The translations under genes and the position numbers were made by a program. From Deltaproteobacteria bacterium (GTDB lineage: Bacteria; Myxococcota; Kuafuiibacteriia; Kuafuiibacteriales; Kuafuiibacteriaceae), in assembly GCA_011526105.1 (NCBI GenBank), contig WYAZ01000145.1, forward strand, positions 1-54,168: 54,168 nucleotides of DNA. Direction: 5' to 3'. Each line of letters starts with the position of its first letter. Positions within the stretch are counted from its first letter, which is position 1. The notes beneath the pieces are model-generated. The model was not told the DNA's origin. It searched no databases and was given only the letters and a program-made list of their open reading frames with translations. Positions 10,385 through 19,095 of the stretch are shown in pieces.

Positions 10385-11385
10385 CGAAGGCGAAGCGACA
10401 GCTCAGTCTCGACGAGTACGAGGCTGGCCTCAGGGCCGGGGACCGATCGGTGCTCGGACAGGCTCTGTCGCTGGTCGAGAGCGAGAACCCGAGGCACCGC
10501 GAGGACGCAAACCAGCTGCTGCAGCGCCTCTACGCCAAGACCGGGGCCGCCCACCGCATCGGCATCACTGGGGTGCCCGGGGTGGGAAAGAGCACCTTCA
10601 TCGAGGCGCTCGGCAGCTTGCTCACGAGCCTGGGCAAGAGGGTCGCGGTGCTCGCGGTCGATCCATCGAGTGTGAAGACCGGCGGCAGCATCCTCGGCGA
10701 CAAGACACGCATGACGAAGCTGGCCGCCGACCCCAGCGCGTTCATTCGACCCTCGCCCTCATCCGGAACCCTCGGCGGCGTGGCGCGTCGCACGCGCGAG
10801 ATGATGTTGGTCTTCGAGGCCGCGGGCTATGACGTGGTCTTGGTCGAGACGGTCGGGGTCGGCCAGAGCGAGGCCATGGTCTACGAGTTGGTCGACACCT
10901 TCTTGCTCCTCTTGCTCCCGGGCGCAGGGGACGACCTGCAGGGCATCAAGCGCGGCATCCTCGAGCTCGTGGATCTGGTGCTCATCAACAAGGCGGACGG
11001 TGACGCGAAGCCCGCCGCCGAACGCGCCCGGCATCAGTATCAAAACGCCCTTCACATCTTGCGCTCGGACGAAGCGCAGCCCCCGGCCGTGGGCCTTTGC
11101 TCCGCGCTCGAGGGCACGGGCATCGATGCCGCCTGGGCGATGCTCTCGGCGCTGCACGAACAGGCCGCGGCCTCCGGCGAACTCGAGACCCGGCGCCGTC
11201 GGCAGCTCGTTCGGTGGATGTGGGCCTTGGTGGACGAAGGCCTCCGCTCGAGGTTCCTCGCTTCACCGAGCTTGAAGGCGGCGCTGGTCCAGCTCGAACC
11301 CGAAGTCGAGACGGGCCGCATCATCCCTCCCGAGGCGGCGCGCCGATTGCTCGCGCTCTGGTCGGGCTCCGAACCTTCGAGCTGA
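10381..11385 (+). CDS. meaB: MeaB, GTPase chaperone of methylmalonyl-CoA mutase
   Basis: The 334-residue G3E-family GTPase carries the P-loop GVPGVGKST at about residues 63-71. It also has the switch sequence [10 protein letters not shown] and an NKAD base-recognition motif. MeaB (ArgK/LAO-type) gates adenosylcobalamin loading of the mutase and protects it from inactivation. It overlaps mutB by 4 bases and ends the operon. A hairpin that overlaps its stop codon probably terminates the transcript. Confidence 0.95.
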   Translation: MTKAKRQLSLDEYEAGLRAGDRSVLGQALSLVESENPRHREDANQLLQRLYAKTGAAHRIGITGVPGVGKSTFIEALGSLLTSLGKRVAVLAVDPSSVKTGGSILGDKTRMTKLAADPSAFIRPSPSSGTLGGVARRTREMMLVFEAAGYDVVLVETVGVGQSEAMVYELVDTFLLLLLPGAGDDLQGIKRGILELVDLVLINKADGDAKPAAERARHQYQNALHILRSDEAQPPAVGLCSALEGTGIDAAWAMLSALHEQAAASGELETRRRRQLVRWMWALVDEGLRSRFLASPSLKAALVQLEPEVETGRIIPPEAARRLLALWSGSEPSS

Positions 11386-11401
11386 GCCGGTCGGCTTCAG
11401 C
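11381..11401. terminator. Candidate bidirectional terminator hairpin
   Basis: GCTGAGCC (11381-11388) pairs with GGCTTCAGC (11393-11401) with one bulged base and a 4-base loop. The hairpin spans both the meaB stop and the stop of the converging lipoprotein gene. There is no long T-run, so terminator function is inferred from position. Confidence 0.4.
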
Positions 11402-12155
11402 CTGGACCGAGGTCCGGCTCGGCGTCGGGATCGATCCCGGCGTCCGCATCCACCGGCCCGCCGTCATTCACGCCCCCGAGGATGCACGCGACAAATTGCT
11501 CGGTGCCCGGGACCGGTCCCAGTGACTGAAGAAAGAGGCACGCCTCGGCCGGATAGGCGACGACGCAGATCGATCCCGCGAGGTCCGTGCCCTCACACAA
11601 GACGGGGTCGGGTGCGGTGCCGGTGCACTGCTCGATGATCGAGGCGGCTTCGTCGCAGACCGTGCCAGGGGCGTCGACATCACCGGGGTCCACGTCGCCG
11701 GGGTCCACGTCGCCGGGGTCCACGTCACCGGGGTCCACGTCACCAGGGTCGGCGTCGCCGGGGTCGACGTCGATGCCCACGTCGGCATCCAGAGGGTCGG
11801 CGTCACCGGGGTCGGCGTCCGGGGAATCTGCGTCCGTGCCTGGATCCGCATCCGGCGAGTCCGCATCCGGAGAATCCGCATCCGTGGCGGGTTCGGCGTC
11901 CGGGGCGAGTTCGGCGTCGGTGGACGGTCCGGCGTCCTCGGCGTCGGCGTCTGACGCCGTCGCGTCGGGGGCGTCGGCATCCCGCGCACCAGCGTCTCGC
12001 GCACCAGCGTCTCGCGCACCTGCGTCTCGCGCGCCGGTGTCGCGCGCACCGGCGTCTCGCGGCAGCGCGGTCCCAAGGTCGACCTCCTCGATGCTTCCGT
12101 CACAAGCGACAAACACGAGAAGGAGTAGGGGAGCCCAGACGTCTGCGGCGCGCAT
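11397..12155 (-). CDS. Asp-rich tandem-repeat lipoprotein
   Basis: The start at 12155 gives a short signal peptide and a lipobox-like LLVFVAC followed by Asp-Gly, so the 252-residue product is probably an exported lipoprotein. The middle ~160 residues are almost entirely five-residue repeats of Asp with Ala/Gly/Arg/Pro (ARDAG-type, then DADSP-type, then GDVDP-type), highly acidic and probably unstructured. The last ~70 residues form a small domain with several Cys (VCDEAASIIEQC, VLCEG, SICVV, ACLF). Such linkers are common in large surface lipoproteins of myxobacteria. The function is unknown; a calcium-binding or spacer role is inference. It is divergent from the Ig-repeat lipoprotein. Confidence 0.72.
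   Translation of the reverse strand: MRAADVWAPLLLLVFVACDGSIEEVDLGTALPRDAGARDTGARDAGARDAGARDAGARDADAPDATASDADAEDAGPSTDAELAPDAEPATDADSPDADSPDADPGTDADSPDADPGDADPLDADVGIDVDPGDADPGDVDPGDVDPGDVDPGDVDPGDVDAPGTVCDEAASIIEQCTGTAPDPVLCEGTDLAGSICVVAYPAEACLFLQSLGPVPGTEQFVACILGGVNDGGPVDADAGIDPDAEPDLGPG
11671..11772. repeat. 15-bp tandem repeat array (GDVDP-coding)
   Basis: About seven near-identical 15-base units of the type CCGGGGTCCACGTCG, varying at a few positions, encode consecutive GDVDP/GDADP pentapeptides on the minus strand. Because the unit is 15 bases, copy-number change would alter protein length without shifting frame. Confidence 0.75.
11984..12061. repeat. 15-bp tandem repeat array (ARDAG-coding)
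   Basis: About five units of the type GCGCACCAGCGTCTC encode consecutive ARDAG/ARDTG pentapeptides on the minus strand, just after the signal peptide of the Asp-rich lipoprotein. Confidence 0.7.
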
Positions 12156-12275
12156 CGAGGTCGATGGTAGCGGAGCGCGATCCTGGGCGAAACCTGAAGC
12201 CTGAGGTGAGGAAACAGGCGACACAGCGGGCTTTCGATCAAGGTCAGGATGTGGTCTGTCTTTGTTGGGCACCCC
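12156..12275. promoter_or_regulatory. Divergent promoter region between two lipoproteins
   Basis: This 120-base non-coding gap must carry promoters for both divergent lipoprotein genes. No specific promoter elements were recognised. Confidence 0.3.
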
Positions 12276-15200
12276 ATGCGCACTACTCAGCTCGGACTCC
12301 ACGCACTCCTCCTCGCTCTCATGGTCCTCTACGTCAGCGCCTGCAGCTACGAAGACCAGGCGGTGCTCGACACCGTCGCGCCCAAGATCTTGTCCACACT
12401 GCCGGCAAACGGCGCCCTGAGCGTGTCTACCAACGCAGGCATCGAAGTCACCTTCTCCGAGAAGATGAACCCGGGCGCGGGCCGCTTGGTGCTCACACCG
12501 GGCGGTACGCTCGAAGTGAATGCCGGCAGATGGGACAGCACCGCGCAGCGTTTCGGCCTGCGGCCGGTCAGCCCGTGGCCCAGCCAGACCACGGTGAGCC
12601 TGCGCATCGAAGGCTTCCTCGATCTCGCGGGCAACGCCGCCCCCGCGCTCGAGATCACGTTCGAGACCGCCGACGACGGTGACGCCATCCCGCCTTTTGC
12701 GGTGTCCTCGATCCCCATCGAGGCGCAGAGCGGCGTCGACCCTGCGCTCGCGACCATCAGCATCACGTTCAACGAACCCATGGCTCAGACCACGGGCACA
12801 CTCACGCTCGAGGGCGATAGCGGCACACTCGGCAGCTCGAGCTGGACGAACCCCTTCACGATCACGGCGCCCGTCAGCGGACTCCTGCCCGCGAGCATCT
12901 ACGCCGTCGCCCTTTCGGGCTTCGAAGACCGCTCGGGCAACGCACTCGACGGCGGCCCGTATTTGGGAAACGCAAAGCTCGACTTCACGACCGGAGCGGT
13001 CGGAGACGTGACTCCGCCGCGCGTCCTCTCGTCCACGCCGGTCGAAGGTGACACCAGCGTGAGCGCTCCACTCGGCGCGGTCGTCGTGCGGTTCTCCGAA
13101 GCCATGCGCACCGACACGTCCTCGTCCGCCCTCTATGCGGGGACGAGCACCATCGGCACCTTGCTCTCCGTGACCTGGTCGAGCGGCAACACGGTGGCGA
13201 CACTCGACGTGGGCGGCCTCATCGCGGCCGACACCACCTATCGGGTCTCGTTCGCCGGCTATCGCGACCCGGCGGGGAACCTGCTCGACCCCGTCCCCTA
13301 CTTGGTGAACGGGTCGCTCGACTTTGCCACGGGCGGTGCGCCCGATGTGGTCGCACCCGAAGCCGTCGGCTCGGACCCGGCCGAGGGTGCGATCGACGTG
13401 GCCCTCGGGCTCACCGAGCTCAGCATCTCATTTTCCGAGTCGATGAACCCGCTGGTCGCCACCGCGACGCTCACCGGCGGCAGCGGCGGTCCGGTCGTCC
13501 TGAGTGGTGTCTTCAGCGCGGCCAACACCATCGTCACCCTCGACGTCACCGGCCTCCTCGAGTTCAATCGGAGCTACGCGCTCGATCTCACTCGGCTCGA
13601 GGATGCGGCCGGAAACCGTCTAAACGGCACGCCGTACCTCGTGGACGGTAGCCTCGACTTCGACAGCGAGGACGTGCCCGACACCACGCCGCCGACGGTC
13701 GTCAACACGAACCCGGCTGAGGGCGCAACGATCGCAGCCCCCACGAACAGCGTTCTCATCACCTTCAGTGAAGCGATGCGCACCAACATCGGGACCGCGA
13801 CCCTTGTCGGTCCGAACGGGTCCACGGCGCTGCCCAACGTTTGGTCGGGAGGAGGAACCATCCTCACGCTGAACACGACGGCGCTCACCGAGTACGGGCT
13901 GAGCTACCAAGTCACGCTGACCGGCTTCGCGGATCTCGCGGGAAACTCTCTCAACACCGTCCCTTACCTCGCGGATGGGGAACTCGACTTCGCGGTGGGA
14001 CCAGAACCAGACACCACGCCGCCGGCGGTCGTGAGCACGAACCCGGTCGAGGGGGTCCAGAACGTCGACCCCGCGCTGGCGCAAGTGGTCGTCACCTTCA
14101 ACGAGGCCATGGACCCGACCGTTTCATCGGCGCCTCTGACCGGAGGCGCGCTCAGCACCAGCGTGACCGCGAGCTGGTCGGTCGGCAACACGGTCGCCAC
14201 CTTCAATCTGTCCGCGGTGACCCTCGCCTTCGACACTGCATACGCGCTCGACCTCACCAGCTTCCGCGATGCCTCCTCGAACGTCCTCAACCCCACCCCA
14301 GTCCTCGGCAATGGGCGCCTCGACTTCCGCACGCTGCGCGTGCCCACCGGCGAAGACTGCGGCGACGTCCTCACCACCGCCTTTGCGACGAGCCAAGTCG
14401 GCGCGCGCTACACCTTTCAGGTCGCGGCCGCCGCGGTCACGACCACCGACGGCAGCTTCGGCTGCGACCCCGACGGCATCGGACGCGACCTCGTGATTCA
14501 GTACGATAAGGTCGCACCGAACACCGCGGCCGGCGCCACCGGTCGGCTCCTGTCCGTGCGAGCCATCTCGGACAACGTGAACGTCCCCTTGAACGTCGAG
14601 ATCCTGCGCGGCGACTGCGACGCAGTGAACCCCGCGGCGGTCCAGGAGAAGTGCGTCTACGGACGTCCGGACTGGCGCGCCTATGTGGATGGCGCGCCCG
14701 GACGATACTGGATCTGGATCAGCGCCGCGACGAGTGGAGCCGCCTTCCCCGGGGCTACCATCGAAGTCGAAGAGGTCACCGCCGCCACCGCCACCGGAGA
14801 GGGCTGCTGGCTGCCGTACGCGGCCGGAAGCACGGTGCACACCCCGCCGGCCAACGCAGAGCTCCCCCACCGCTTCGAGATCCCGGCCAACGCCATCCGG
14901 GCCTTCGACATCTCGGAGACCTGGGGCGAACCGGACTCGATCTCTTGCGTCAACGACGCGACCCTGGGGGACATCCACGGCGCCGATGCGGTCATCGCGT
15001 TCAACAAGCAAAACGCCGCCTCCACGCTGCAGGTGCAAGCCACCGCGCTCGATGGCACCACACCCATCCACATCGAGGCTTCGAGCGCCTGTGATCCGGG
15101 CACCGGTGGTCGTGTCTCGCATGCCTGCGCCGCCAACGCCGCTACGCAGAACCTCGCGTTCACGACCGGCACCACCGGCAACGTGTACTTCTGGGTCGCG

Positions 15201-16475
15201 ACGAATCGTCAGGTCACCGCCTGGCCGGGCATTCGAGTCGAGATCCGAGAGCAGACCGTGGACGCGGGAGAGACCTGCGCCACCGCTCAGGTCATCAGCG
15301 CCCCCGGGGTGACCAACCTCAGCAAGATCTCGAACGATCGCTTCGACGCGCCGAGTTGCTTCACCACCCCGGGGCCCATCGACTGGTATCGCTACACCGT
15401 CACCGCCGCCAACGTGCGCATCTTCGCGAACCTCGCCGGCGAGCTAGGGGTCATCAATGCTGCGAACAGCGCCGAGCTCGGCTGCTTCCCGAACGGAGCG
15501 AGTTTGGGCTTCGGCCAAAACATCACCCCCGGCACGACTGTCTGCCTCGCCGTACCCAGAAACGCCACGACCACGCAGCTCACCATCCAAGACCCCGGCG
15601 ACGTGTACGCCGGCGTAGGCAATACCGTCACGCCCATCGTCCTGGGCGCGACCCCCGCGTGGGGCGCCGAGCGCTGGCTCACGTCTTCGCCCACACGCCT
15701 TTACCTTGGCCTCGCCGATCGCGTCTTCCAAGTCGGAAAGACCAGCTCCATCGCCATCGAGCGCAACGCCGCCGATGGGGTGACCGCTGCGGTCCTCGGC
15801 TACGCCGGCCTCGCCCGCGCCAACGAGAGCCTCTTCGCGCTCGACGACCGAACCGCGATCAACGAGAGCCGGCTGACCCGCCTCACCGACGGAGCGACCT
15901 TCGCAAACACGGTCTACGATCTGACCCCCACCTACGTCGGCGAGGACACGCGAGCGCTGGCCTACGACGGCACGAACTTCATCTTCGCCACTCACGCCAA
16001 CGGGACCACCACCTTCTACCGAGTGAGCGGCGCCACGCCGGCGACCCCAGTGCTCCTCGGCAGCAATCAGAACATCGAGTTGGTCTCCGGCATGGCCGCG
16101 GACGCGACCTACCTCTACCTCGCCGGTCTCGGCGGTCTCGGAGAGGGCATCTATCGACTCACCCGCGCGGACCTCGGGACGGACACGACGGTGCCAAGCC
16201 CACTCGCGGTTGGCGTCGATCTCGACCTCGCGGGCTCGGTCGCTGTCCATCTGGATCTGGCGGCGAACGCGAACTACCTGTACTTCCGCACGCGGAGCCC
16301 CAGTGCGGTACGCGCGGTGGCTCGGCCGAGCACGCCGGCGCCCATCCACTTGGGCGTCATCAGCACGCTCGGCGAAATCGGGGACGACGGCATGGTCTAC
16401 GATCGCACCGACAACTCGATCTACCTCTTCGAGACCGAGACTGATCCCGCTGGCCGACTCGTCAGGATTCAGTAG
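12276..16475 (+). CDS. Giant Ig-repeat surface lipoprotein (Big_5-like)
   Basis: The start at 12276 gives a signal peptide ending in a lipobox (LYVSAC), and the product is about 1399 residues. Six Ig-like modules of about 110 residues follow, each opening with a motif like DTTPPTVVNTNPAEG and containing FSEAM, the hallmark of SbsA/Big_5 Ig-like domains. From about residue 688 three Cys-containing modules begin (GEDCGDV, GEGCWLP, GETCATAQ). The last ~290 residues resemble a beta-propeller-like surface domain. It is probably an outer-membrane-attached adhesin or scaffold. An upstream in-frame start at 12249 is possible but would spoil the signal peptide. It may pair functionally with the divergent Asp-rich lipoprotein. 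Confidence 0.82.
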   Translation: MRTTQLGLHALLLALMVLYVSACSYEDQAVLDTVAPKILSTLPANGALSVSTNAGIEVTFSEKMNPGAGRLVLTPGGTLEVNAGRWDSTAQRFGLRPVSPWPSQTTVSLRIEGFLDLAGNAAPALEITFETADDGDAIPPFAVSSIPIEAQSGVDPALATISITFNEPMAQTTGTLTLEGDSGTLGSSSWTNPFTITAPVSGLLPASIYAVALSGFEDRSGNALDGGPYLGNAKLDFTTGAVGDVTPPRVLSSTPVEGDTSVSAPLGAVVVRFSEAMRTDTSSSALYAGTSTIGTLLSVTWSSGNTVATLDVGGLIAADTTYRVSFAGYRDPAGNLLDPVPYLVNGSLDFATGGAPDVVAPEAVGSDPAEGAIDVALGLTELSISFSESMNPLVATATLTGGSGGPVVLSGVFSAANTIVTLDVTGLLEFNRSYALDLTRLEDAAGNRLNGTPYLVDGSLDFDSEDVPDTTPPTVVNTNPAEGATIAAPTNSVLITFSEAMRTNIGTATLVGPNGSTALPNVWSGGGTILTLNTTALTEYGLSYQVTLTGFADLAGNSLNTVPYLADGELDFAVGPEPDTTPPAVVSTNPVEGVQNVDPALAQVVVTFNEAMDPTVSSAPLTGGALSTSVTASWSVGNTVATFNLSAVTLAFDTAYALDLTSFRDASSNVLNPTPVLGNGRLDFRTLRVPTGEDCGDVLTTAFATSQVGARYTFQVAAAAVTTTDGSFGCDPDGIGRDLVIQYDKVAPNTAAGATGRLLSVRAISDNVNVPLNVEILRGDCDAVNPAAVQEKCVYGRPDWRAYVDGAPGRYWIWISAATSGAAFPGATIEVEEVTAATATGEGCWLPYAAGSTVHTPPANAELPHRFEIPANAIRAFDISETWGEPDSISCVNDATLGDIHGADAVIAFNKQNAASTLQVQATALDGTTPIHIEASSACDPGTGGRVSHACAANAATQNLAFTTGTTGNVYFWVATNRQVTAWPGIRVEIREQTVDAGETCATAQVISAPGVTNLSKISNDRFDAPSCFTTPGPIDWYRYTVTAANVRIFANLAGELGVINAANSAELGCFPNGASLGFGQNITPGTTVCLAVPRNATTTQLTIQDPGDVYAGVGNTVTPIVLGATPAWGAERWLTSSPTRLYLGLADRVFQVGKTSSIAIERNAADGVTAAVLGYAGLARANESLFALDDRTAINESRLTRLTDGATFANTVYDLTPTYVGEDTRALAYDGTNFIFATHANGTTTFYRVSGATPATPVLLGSNQNIELVSGMAADATYLYLAGLGGLGEGIYRLTRADLGTDTTVPSPLAVGVDLDLAGSVAVHLDLAANANYLYFRTRSPSAVRAVARPSTPAPIHLGVISTLGEIGDDGMVYDRTDNSIYLFETETDPAGRLVRIQ

Positions 16476-16493
16476 GCGGAGTCTGCGCCGTGG

Positions 16494-17156
16494 TCAGCGC
16501 GGGCCTTGGCTTTCGGAGTCCGAACGCCACAGAGGAGAGCGCGTGTCTGGAGCGGTATCGCGCACCGAAGAGCGACGCGGCCGCGCCGGCGTCTGCACTT
16601 GCCGCGAACGCGGCGTGCCCGCTCGGGGCGGCGGTGAGCGCACCGAGAGCAACTCGACCACGTCGCGCGGGTCTACCTCCGGGATGGCACCCTCGTCGTC
16701 ATCGAACAGCTCGGAGCGCAAGGTCTCTTGCGTCGCGGGACCTCGCCGGTCGAGCAGCCGGGTGACCACGGACATCCCGATGGGGCCGGTGGGGTCGTCG
16801 ATGGTATCCAGAGCCGCGCTAGGCCCTTGCGGCGCTCCGTCCGTCGTCTCGAGATCGACCGCGGCGCGCGTGAGGTCACCGAGCACCCAAGCGAGCCTCG
16901 TGGCCAGATCGCGTTCGACTCGGCACAAGACCAAGGTGTCGCCGCGCTGAAACACCACCACGAGCTTCGACACTTGCTCCGAAACCACGCCGACGCGGAT
17001 GGCTTGAATGAGCGAGAAGGGGTAGCTCGTTCCGGTGGAGGCTTCGGAGCTGTCGCCCTGCCCCTCCACCACCAGGCAGCGACGAGCCCGGTCAAAGCTG
17101 ATGGACAGCTGGGGAAGGTCGAAGTGAACGCCGTATTTTGTGATGCTCGCGGTCAA
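16494..17156 (-). CDS. Conserved-looking hypothetical protein
   Basis: I do not recognise a family. The 220-residue product has a beta-rich N-terminal ~110 residues (SITKYGVHFDLPQLSISFD, then an RRCLVVEG-type strand), possibly a PH-like fold. The C-terminal ~70 residues are Arg/Pro/Ser-rich and likely disordered. The TTG start at 17156 is supported by a strong AAGGTGAGG ribosome-binding site just upstream, and no ATG fits as well. It converges on the Ig-repeat lipoprotein gene and is divergent from the dioxygenase gene. Confidence 0.6.
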   Translation of the reverse strand: MTASITKYGVHFDLPQLSISFDRARRCLVVEGQGDSSEASTGTSYPFSLIQAIRVGVVSEQVSKLVVVFQRGDTLVLCRVERDLATRLAWVLGDLTRAAVDLETTDGAPQGPSAALDTIDDPTGPIGMSVVTRLLDRRGPATQETLRSELFDDDEGAIPEVDPRDVVELLSVRSPPPRAGTPRSRQVQTPARPRRSSVRDTAPDTRSPLWRSDSESQGPR

Positions 17157-17328
17157 AAGGCCTCACCTTCCGTGTACGAGGGACGAATGGATTATAGCGA
17201 AAGCCAAGCGATCCTTCGCGCACAGAATTCTGAACTGTGAGTGCAAACGCCGCGTGACCGCTTACATCATCCTCCCTTCTGCGACAGAGGGGCTTCCGTC
17301 GGGAAACCAGCGATGGCAGGCTCCGCGC
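17157..17328. promoter_or_regulatory. Divergent intergenic region
   Basis: The 172-base region lies between the TTG-started hypothetical gene and the dioxygenase ATG. It is somewhat richer in A/T than the surrounding genes, as expected for promoters. No regulator site was identified. Confidence 0.3.
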
Positions 17329-18441
17329 ATGACACCAAAGGCGACCGCATACTGGGATTACATCCGGGTGGAGGAGCTCTTAGCCCTCCAGACCGGCCGA
17401 GACGGAGACGAAGCGCCGCTCGACAACGACGAGGTCCTCTTCATCGTCGCGCATCAGATCGACGAGCTCTGGATGAAGCTCGCCATCCGCGACTTGGTGC
17501 GCGTTCGAGACTTATTCGCACAGGCGCGTGTCCCGGAGCAGTCTCTGGCCAGCGCGGTTCGGGGCATCCGCCGGATGGGGACGCTGTTTCGTAAGCTCAG
17601 CGACCACTTCGAGCTGCTCGAGACGATGACCCCACGCGACTTCCTCGACTTCAGAGGCAAGCTCTATCCCGCGAGCGGCTTTCAGTCCGGACAGCTTCGA
17701 GAGATCGAACTGCTCATGGGCTTGGCTTCCAGCGAGCGGATCCCGCTGGGGCACGAAGAGAGCTGGCTCCGTGCCCTTCGTTACCCCGACGGCCGCGAGT
17801 CGAGCGCGTATCTGCGGGTCAAGCGCCGCCTCGACGACCATCCGACGCTGCTCGACGCGGTGAACGGGTGGCTCTATCGAACACCCATCGAAGGCTCCAC
17901 GCCCGATGCCCCAGGGGACGCAGAGGCGGTCCGTGCGTTCGTCGAGCGATACCTGGGCGCGCATCGGCAGGAGCTCAGCGAGCACCAGAAGTATGCGCAG
18001 GCCTTCGCGCTGACCGACGCGGATCGAGAGCGCCTCCGAAAGCGCTACGACGACGAGATGGACAGCGCTCGGGCCTTCATGGCGGCCGAGGATGTGCAGG
18101 CGCCGGACCGCGCGAGCGTCGCGCGCATGCGGGCCGCGCTCGTGTTCATCGAGAGCTATCGGGAGTTGCCGCTGCTCGCCTGGCCGCGGGAGGTCCTCGA
18201 CGGGATCATCGAGATGGAGCAGGGCCTCGTCATCTTCCGCCAGAGGCACGCGCGCATGGTCGAGCGGATCATCGGGCGTCGCACGGGAACCGGGGGCTCC
18301 GCGGGGGTCGACTACCTAGACAGCACGTCGAAGTATCGCGTCTTTCGGGATGTGTGGGCGGTGAGGACCCTGCTCTTGCGGCGCGAGGCTCTCCCCGATC
18401 TCGTTCGCCCGGAGGCCTACGGACTCGACGTGGGAAGATGA
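17329..18441 (+). CDS. Tryptophan 2,3-dioxygenase family protein
   Basis: The 370-residue haem protein family member resembles bacterial tryptophan 2,3-dioxygenase, which opens the indole ring to give N-formylkynurenine. Family signatures are seen in order: EVLFIVAHQIDELWMKL (His candidate for substrate contact), SGFQSGQLREIE, and near the C-terminus GTGGSAGVDYLDST with SKYRVFRD. It is longer than typical bacterial TDO (about 280), and the spacing between motifs is larger. Substrate could therefore be tryptophan or a derivative, as in secondary-metabolite TDO homologues. The ATG at 17329 was preferred to a 63-residue upstream extension with no domain character. No kynurenine-pathway genes lie beside it. 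Confidence 0.8.
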   Translation: MTPKATAYWDYIRVEELLALQTGRDGDEAPLDNDEVLFIVAHQIDELWMKLAIRDLVRVRDLFAQARVPEQSLASAVRGIRRMGTLFRKLSDHFELLETMTPRDFLDFRGKLYPASGFQSGQLREIELLMGLASSERIPLGHEESWLRALRYPDGRESSAYLRVKRRLDDHPTLLDAVNGWLYRTPIEGSTPDAPGDAEAVRAFVERYLGAHRQELSEHQKYAQAFALTDADRERLRKRYDDEMDSARAFMAAEDVQAPDRASVARMRAALVFIESYRELPLLAWPREVLDGIIEMEQGLVIFRQRHARMVERIIGRRTGTGGSAGVDYLDSTSKYRVFRDVWAVRTLLLRREALPDLVRPEAYGLDVGR

Positions 18442-18561
18442 GCACAATCGGTGGAGATTACCGCCAGTTACGGGTGCCTTCGGTCACGGGCGGGATTTTT
18501 CTCTAAGATAGGGCGGCGTGGCGCGTTGGAGTCGGGGGAGGCGGGCTCGATTCTGAACCGA

Positions 18562-19095
18562 GTGGAACAGCTGCAGTGGGTGGAAGCGGCAGTGGCCCAG
18601 TTCGAGGGCCCGCTCACCTCCTATGCCACCCGGCTCGTGGGCAACGACAGGGCACGTGACGTCGTACAAGACACCTTCCTTCGACTCTGTGCGCAGCCGC
18701 GTGAAGAGGTGGAGGAGCGCCTCGGCGCCTGGCTCTTTGCGGTGTGCCGAAACCGCGCCCTCGACATCCTGCGAAAGGACAAGCGAAGTCGACCCCTCGA
18801 AGCGAGCGTCGAGGAGAAGCAAGTCTCCCCGACGCCCATTGCCTCCGAGCTCGCAGAGCTCAAAGAAGAAACACGGATCGCGCTCGGACTTTTGTCCGAG
18901 CTCCCCCCAAAGCAGCAAGAAGTGATTCGACTCAAGTTCAAACATGGCCTCTCCTACCGCGAGATCAGCGAGGTCACCCGCCTCTCGGTGAGCAACGTGG
19001 GCTACCTCATCCACATCGGCTTGAAGACGATCAGACTCCGCATGAACCGCATCGAGATGAGCGCAGTGGGCAAGCAGAACGGAGGTTCGCGATGA
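18562..19095 (+). CDS. ECF-type RNA polymerase sigma factor
   Basis: The ~177-residue protein has region 2 (residues 10-75, with NDRARDVVQDTFLRL and the -10 recognition stretch AWLFAVCRNRALDILR) and region 4 (residues 110-165, helix-turn-helix LSYREISEVTRLSVSNVGYL). It directs RNA polymerase to a stress or envelope regulon. The frame is open to 18451; the GTG at 18562 begins just before region 2, but no strong ribosome-binding site marks any candidate start. It overlaps the next gene by 4 bases (ATGA), the usual sign of a sigma/anti-sigma pair. Confidence 0.85.
   Translation: MEQLQWVEAAVAQFEGPLTSYATRLVGNDRARDVVQDTFLRLCAQPREEVEERLGAWLFAVCRNRALDILRKDKRSRPLEASVEEKQVSPTPIASELAELKEETRIALGLLSELPPKQQEVIRLKFKHGLSYREISEVTRLSVSNVGYLIHIGLKTIRLRMNRIEMSAVGKQNGGSR

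Noticed and set aside
11587-12204. Ser/Pro/Gly/Ala-repeat open frame antisense to the Asp-rich lipoprotein
   Set aside because: It is the mirror of the 15-bp repeats; the minus-strand frame has a signal peptide, lipobox and a Cys domain, while this one has none.
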